The notes under the pieces are model-generated. The model had not been told where the DNA came from and searched no databases. It saw nothing but the letters and a program-made list of their open reading frames with translations. Of a stretch of 35,084 bases of DNA, positions 32,558-35,084 are shown one piece after another. Numbering within the stretch: the first letter of the stretch is position 1; every line of letters starts with the position of its first letter. The DNA is from 20-14-all-45-10 sp964435965 (GTDB taxonomy: Bacteria; Chloroflexota; Dehalococcoidia; GIF9; AB-539-J10). Location: contig CAYTBB010000009.1 in the NCBI GenBank assembly GCA_964435965.1, positions 1 through 35,084 of the forward strand. Reading direction: 5' to 3'. Made by a program: the position numbers and the translations under genes.

Positions 32558-33748
32558 TTATCCTTTATCTGGCAAGATTTCCACTCCAGGCAAAGTGGGG
32601 CCTTCTAAGAATCTTAAGCTGGCACCGCCTCCAGTGGAGACATGGGTCATTTTATCAACCAGCCCCATTTCTTGGACTATCTCAGCAGTAGAGCCGCCAC
32701 CGATAATGGTAGCAGCGTTGACAGTAGAAAGAAGCCTGACTAATGACCTGGTCCCTTGAGCAAACTGAGGTATCTCGTAAATTCCCATAGGGCCATTCCA
32801 CATAATGGTGCGACATTTCTTTAGCTCGTCTGAGAAAAGCTCAATGGTCTGAGGCCCGATATCGACAATGTAGCTATCAGGCAGTATATCAGTTGTGGAC
32901 ACCACTTTAGTTGAAGCTCCAGCTTTAATCTCTTGGGCTACAACCACATCAACTGGCAGTAAGAATGGCACCTTCCATTCTTCGGCTTCCTTAAGCAAGT
33001 CTTTAGCCAAGTTCAATTTATCCTTTTCCACTGTGGAGTGTCCTACTTCATATCCCTGCGTCTTCAAGAAAGTAGCCACCATGCCACCACCAATAAGCAA
33101 GATATCGAGCTTCTTTAGCATATTTTGCACCAGGCCTATTTTGTCGCTTACCTTAGCACCACCTACCACGCAGGCAAAAGGATGTGCTGGAGTACTCAGA
33201 AGGCTACCCATAGCTTCTAATTCTGTTTCCATTAGAAAGCCAGCCACCGCAGGCAAGTATTTGGCTACACCCACAGTGGAGGCATGAGCTCTGTGTGCTG
33301 TGCCAAAAGCATCGTTAACGTAAATGTCAGCCAAACGGGCTAATTCTTGGGCAAAATGAGGATCGTTTGCCTCTTCTCCGGGATGGAAACGCACATTTTC
33401 CAGAAACAGAATATCGCCTTCTTTAAGTACCTTTACCTTATTTTCTACCTCTCGGCCCACGCAATCAGGTACTATGCTGACAGGTAAACCTATAAGCTGT
33501 GACAAGCGCTTTGCTACTGGCATCATTCGTAATTCCTCAACTACTCTGCCTTTGGGACGTCCCAGATGAGAGCAAAGAATTACCCTGGCTTTATGCTCAA
33601 CAAGATAATTAATGGTGGGCAATGAGGCCCGGATGCGGCTATCATCACTAATGGCGCCGGTATTTACATTCAACGGAACGTTGAAATCAACTCTAACTAG
33701 CACCCTTTTCCCTTCAACATCTATATCCTTGACAGTCTTTTTCTGCAT
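32558..33748 (-). CDS. pgk: Phosphoglycerate kinase
   Basis: The 396-residue kinase makes ATP from 1,3-bisphosphoglycerate. Recognisable blocks are KRVLVRVDFNVPL, SLPTINYLVEHKARVILCSH, LGRPKGR, FLENVRFHPGEE, NDAFGTAHRAHAST, the hinge and nucleotide-binding part VVGGAKVSDKIG, TIMWNGPMGIYE and the C-terminal STGGGASLRFLEG. Length is standard. It sits ten bases after the polyprenyl synthase gene and before tpiA, forming a glycolytic pair. Confidence 0.97.
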   Translation of the reverse strand: MQKKTVKDIDVEGKRVLVRVDFNVPLNVNTGAISDDSRIRASLPTINYLVEHKARVILCSHLGRPKGRVVEELRMMPVAKRLSQLIGLPVSIVPDCVGREVENKVKVLKEGDILFLENVRFHPGEEANDPHFAQELARLADIYVNDAFGTAHRAHASTVGVAKYLPAVAGFLMETELEAMGSLLSTPAHPFACVVGGAKVSDKIGLVQNMLKKLDILLIGGGMVATFLKTQGYEVGHSTVEKDKLNLAKDLLKEAEEWKVPFLLPVDVVVAQEIKAGASTKVVSTTDILPDSYIVDIGPQTIELFSDELKKCRTIMWNGPMGIYEIPQFAQGTRSLVRLLSTVNAATIIGGGSTAEIVQEMGLVDKMTHVSTGGGASLRFLEGPTLPGVEILPDKG

Positions 33749-33757
33749 TTTTCCCTC

Positions 33758-34822
33758 CTAGTAGTCGCACTCCATTAAAAAACATGCTGCCTCGCTTAAT
33801 GGAGCTCGCCTGGATGGATCAAGGCCAGCAGCTTCAAGCTTTGTCAAAGCTCGGTGATAATATTGTTGCTCTAAATCCTGGGCATAACCCCTGGCACCTG
33901 AACGATTGAGTATTTCTACCACTTCAGTTACATCCTCCTCTCCAATGGGTTCCTGTGAGTAAAGTTTCTCAAGCCTCTGCTTATCTTTGCCCCTGCTGTT
34001 TTCCAATCCGTAAACTACCGGTAAAGTTTTCTTTTTCTGTAAAATATCACTCTTTACAGATTTGCCGATTTTTTCCTCTGCTCCCCAAATGCCCAGTATG
34101 TCATCGTGAATTTGATAAGCCACGCCCAAGCTTTTGCCAAACTCGTGGAAGTAGCTCACTATCCTCTCATCCTCTATAACAAGGCACGCTCCGATAGAGG
34201 TTGATGCAGCCATTAATGCCGCTGTTTTCTTCGTTATCATTCTAAGGTAATCTTCAGTGGTAACATCGCCACGAGCCTCATAGGCAATATCTAGATATTG
34301 GCCTCCACAAAGCTCTAGGCAAGCTTCGCCTAGCACTCGGATTGCTCGCATAACTTTTATCTCGGCTATCCCCTTCTCTCTCAATTTAAGCAAAGCTAAA
34401 TAAGCTAAGGCAAACATGGAATCGCCAGCATTTATAGCTTGCGGCTGGCCCCATAATTTCCATACAGTAGGGCGATGGTGGCGCTCACAGCTAGCGTCTT
34501 CAATATCGTCGTGGATTAAAGAGAAGTTGTGAATGAGTTCTAAGGATACCGCGGCAGGCAATATCTGTGACGTATTTCCACCTACCGCTTGACAGCTAAG
34601 AAGACAAAGAACGGGGCGAGTAAATTTACCAGACTTCTTACCACAGGGATGACCTTGTGCATCCTGCCAACCCAGATGGTATCGCAACACATCATAAAGG
34701 GCTGAAGGTTTACCACCAATAATTCTCTTTAACTCAGCCTCTACTTCCCTTCGGTAGGAGGCATAACTTCCAGGCAAGATTTCATTTGTGCTTATCAAAC
34801 CCACCTTTATATTAAAGGCCAA
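33758..34822 (-). CDS. Polyprenyl diphosphate synthase
   Basis: The product is up to 354 residues and is a trans-isoprenyl synthase of the GGPP/FPP type. The first aspartate-rich motif is HDDIEDASCERHHRPTVW and the second is YQIHDDILGIWG; KSGKFTRPVLCLL and GDSMFALAYLALLKL are also typical. The start is uncertain. TTG at 34822 is the longest, but a consensus -35 (TTGACA, 34838-34833) with a TAATAT-like -10 near 34814-34809 places transcription start near 34804, where an in-frame GTG lies, so a leaderless start at 34804 (348 residues) is possible. The chain length of the product cannot be told from sequence. Confidence 0.9.
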   Translation of the reverse strand: MAFNIKVGLISTNEILPGSYASYRREVEAELKRIIGGKPSALYDVLRYHLGWQDAQGHPCGKKSGKFTRPVLCLLSCQAVGGNTSQILPAAVSLELIHNFSLIHDDIEDASCERHHRPTVWKLWGQPQAINAGDSMFALAYLALLKLREKGIAEIKVMRAIRVLGEACLELCGGQYLDIAYEARGDVTTEDYLRMITKKTAALMAASTSIGACLVIEDERIVSYFHEFGKSLGVAYQIHDDILGIWGAEEKIGKSVKSDILQKKKTLPVVYGLENSRGKDKQRLEKLYSQEPIGEEDVTEVVEILNRSGARGYAQDLEQQYYHRALTKLEAAGLDPSRRAPLSEAACFLMECDY

Positions 34823-34864
34823 AGGGGCAAATTGTCAATAAAGCTAATTTAGAGCCTGTTTGTT

Positions 34865-35002
34865 TTGTCACCCTGAACCGAAGCTCCGAGCGAAGTGAAG
34901 AGGCGGCGAAGGGCCTAGATTCTTCGCGGAGCTTGTCCTGAGCGGTGTGAGATTCTTCGCTACGCTCAGAATGACAGGAAGCGAAGGGCGCAGAATGACA
35001 AT
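34865..35002. repeat. Dispersed repeat family A cluster
   Basis: Several units occur in both orientations: TGTCACCCTGAACCGAAGC, GATTCTTCGCGGAGCTTGTC, GAGATTCTTCGCTACGCTCA and CAGAATGACAGGAAGCGAAG. It lies between the minus-strand run and the promoter at 35036, so it may separate divergent transcription units. Confidence 0.75.
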
Positions 35003-35035
35003 TTGGAGTTGCTAGACACTCTGCTAATTAAAGCC

Positions 35036-35064
35036 TTGAAAAAGTCTCCTTATTGTAATATAAT
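35036..35064 (+). promoter_or_regulatory. Consensus sigma-70 promoter at the right edge
   Basis: TTGAAA (35036-35041) and a perfect TATAAT (35059-35064) are separated by exactly 17 bases. It points out of the window and overlaps the CIRCE-like operator by one base. Confidence 0.75.
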
Positions 35065-35084
35065 TAGCACTTTGACATTGAGAG
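35064..35084 (+). promoter_or_regulatory. CIRCE operator, cut by the window edge
   Basis: TTAGCACT at 35064-35071 matches the CIRCE left arm (TTAGCACTC), with one mismatch at the ninth base. Exactly nine spacer bases (35073-35081) follow, then GAG, the first three bases of the right arm GAGTGCTAA. HrcA binds CIRCE and represses groESL or hrcA-grpE-dnaK operons, so a chaperone gene is predicted just right of the window. Confidence 0.7.

Noticed and set aside
1..35084. CRISPR array
   Set aside because: The dispersed repeats are irregular in spacing and sequence, and no cas genes occur.

Overview
The window looks like a chromosomal piece of an uncultured Chloroflexota bacterium, most likely Dehalococcoidia-like. 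This is an inference from gene content: LL-diaminopimelate aminotransferase (DapL) lysine synthesis, a compact ribD-ribE-ribBA-ribH block, archaeal-flavoured small proteins (MTH1187, Mth938, YbjQ, stand-alone EF-Tu domain II), mid-range GC, and many short dispersed repeats of the 'TCATTCTGAG' type. No marker gene fixes the taxonomy.

Layout. (1) 1-413 is the 5' part of an IS transposase running off the left edge. (2) 476-5232 is an accessory catabolic cassette behind a near-consensus promoter: DUF2848 protein, cupin, aconitase-X large and small subunits, and a LarA-type nickel-pincer racemase. (3) 5233-11620 is a decaying, rearranged zone. It holds a truncated second aconitase-X small subunit fused head-to-head to a truncated thiolase, an unrecognised HTH protein, a frameshifted metallo-beta-lactamase (MBL) gene, a frameshifted APC permease, an intact MBL gene, and two copies of a 132-bp direct repeat exactly 5,005 bp apart. 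The right-hand copy abuts tRNA-Gly(TCC) and tRNA-Met(CAT), and a tyrosine recombinase follows, so the zone resembles a tRNA-associated island. (4) 13109-16448 holds glutamine-dependent NAD+ synthetase and several small genes, one interrupted by an in-frame TAA. (5) 16438-20560 (minus) is dcd-ribD-ribE-ribBA-ribH, an apparently complete riboflavin operon read from a promoter so close to dcd that the message may be leaderless. (6) 20758-27409 is a patchwork of single genes: an RNase J-like MBL protein, MTH1187, YkgJ, nitroreductase, an FAH-family hydrolase, a ribbon-helix-helix protein, Mth938 and a sirtuin, plus gene remnants. (7) 27393-34838 (minus) is a long housekeeping run: polyprenyl diphosphate synthase, pgk, tpiA, miaA, dapF, dapL, hflX. 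(8) The right edge ends inside a consensus promoter with the left half of a CIRCE operator, which predicts a heat-shock operon just outside.

Two families of small dispersed repeats supply stop codons, C-terminal tails, at least one start region, and an internal in-frame insertion in dapF. The most novel candidate system is the DUF2848/cupin/aconitase-X/LarA cassette, which pairs a predicted Fe-S dehydratase with a predicted Ni-pincer 2-hydroxyacid racemase on an unknown substrate.
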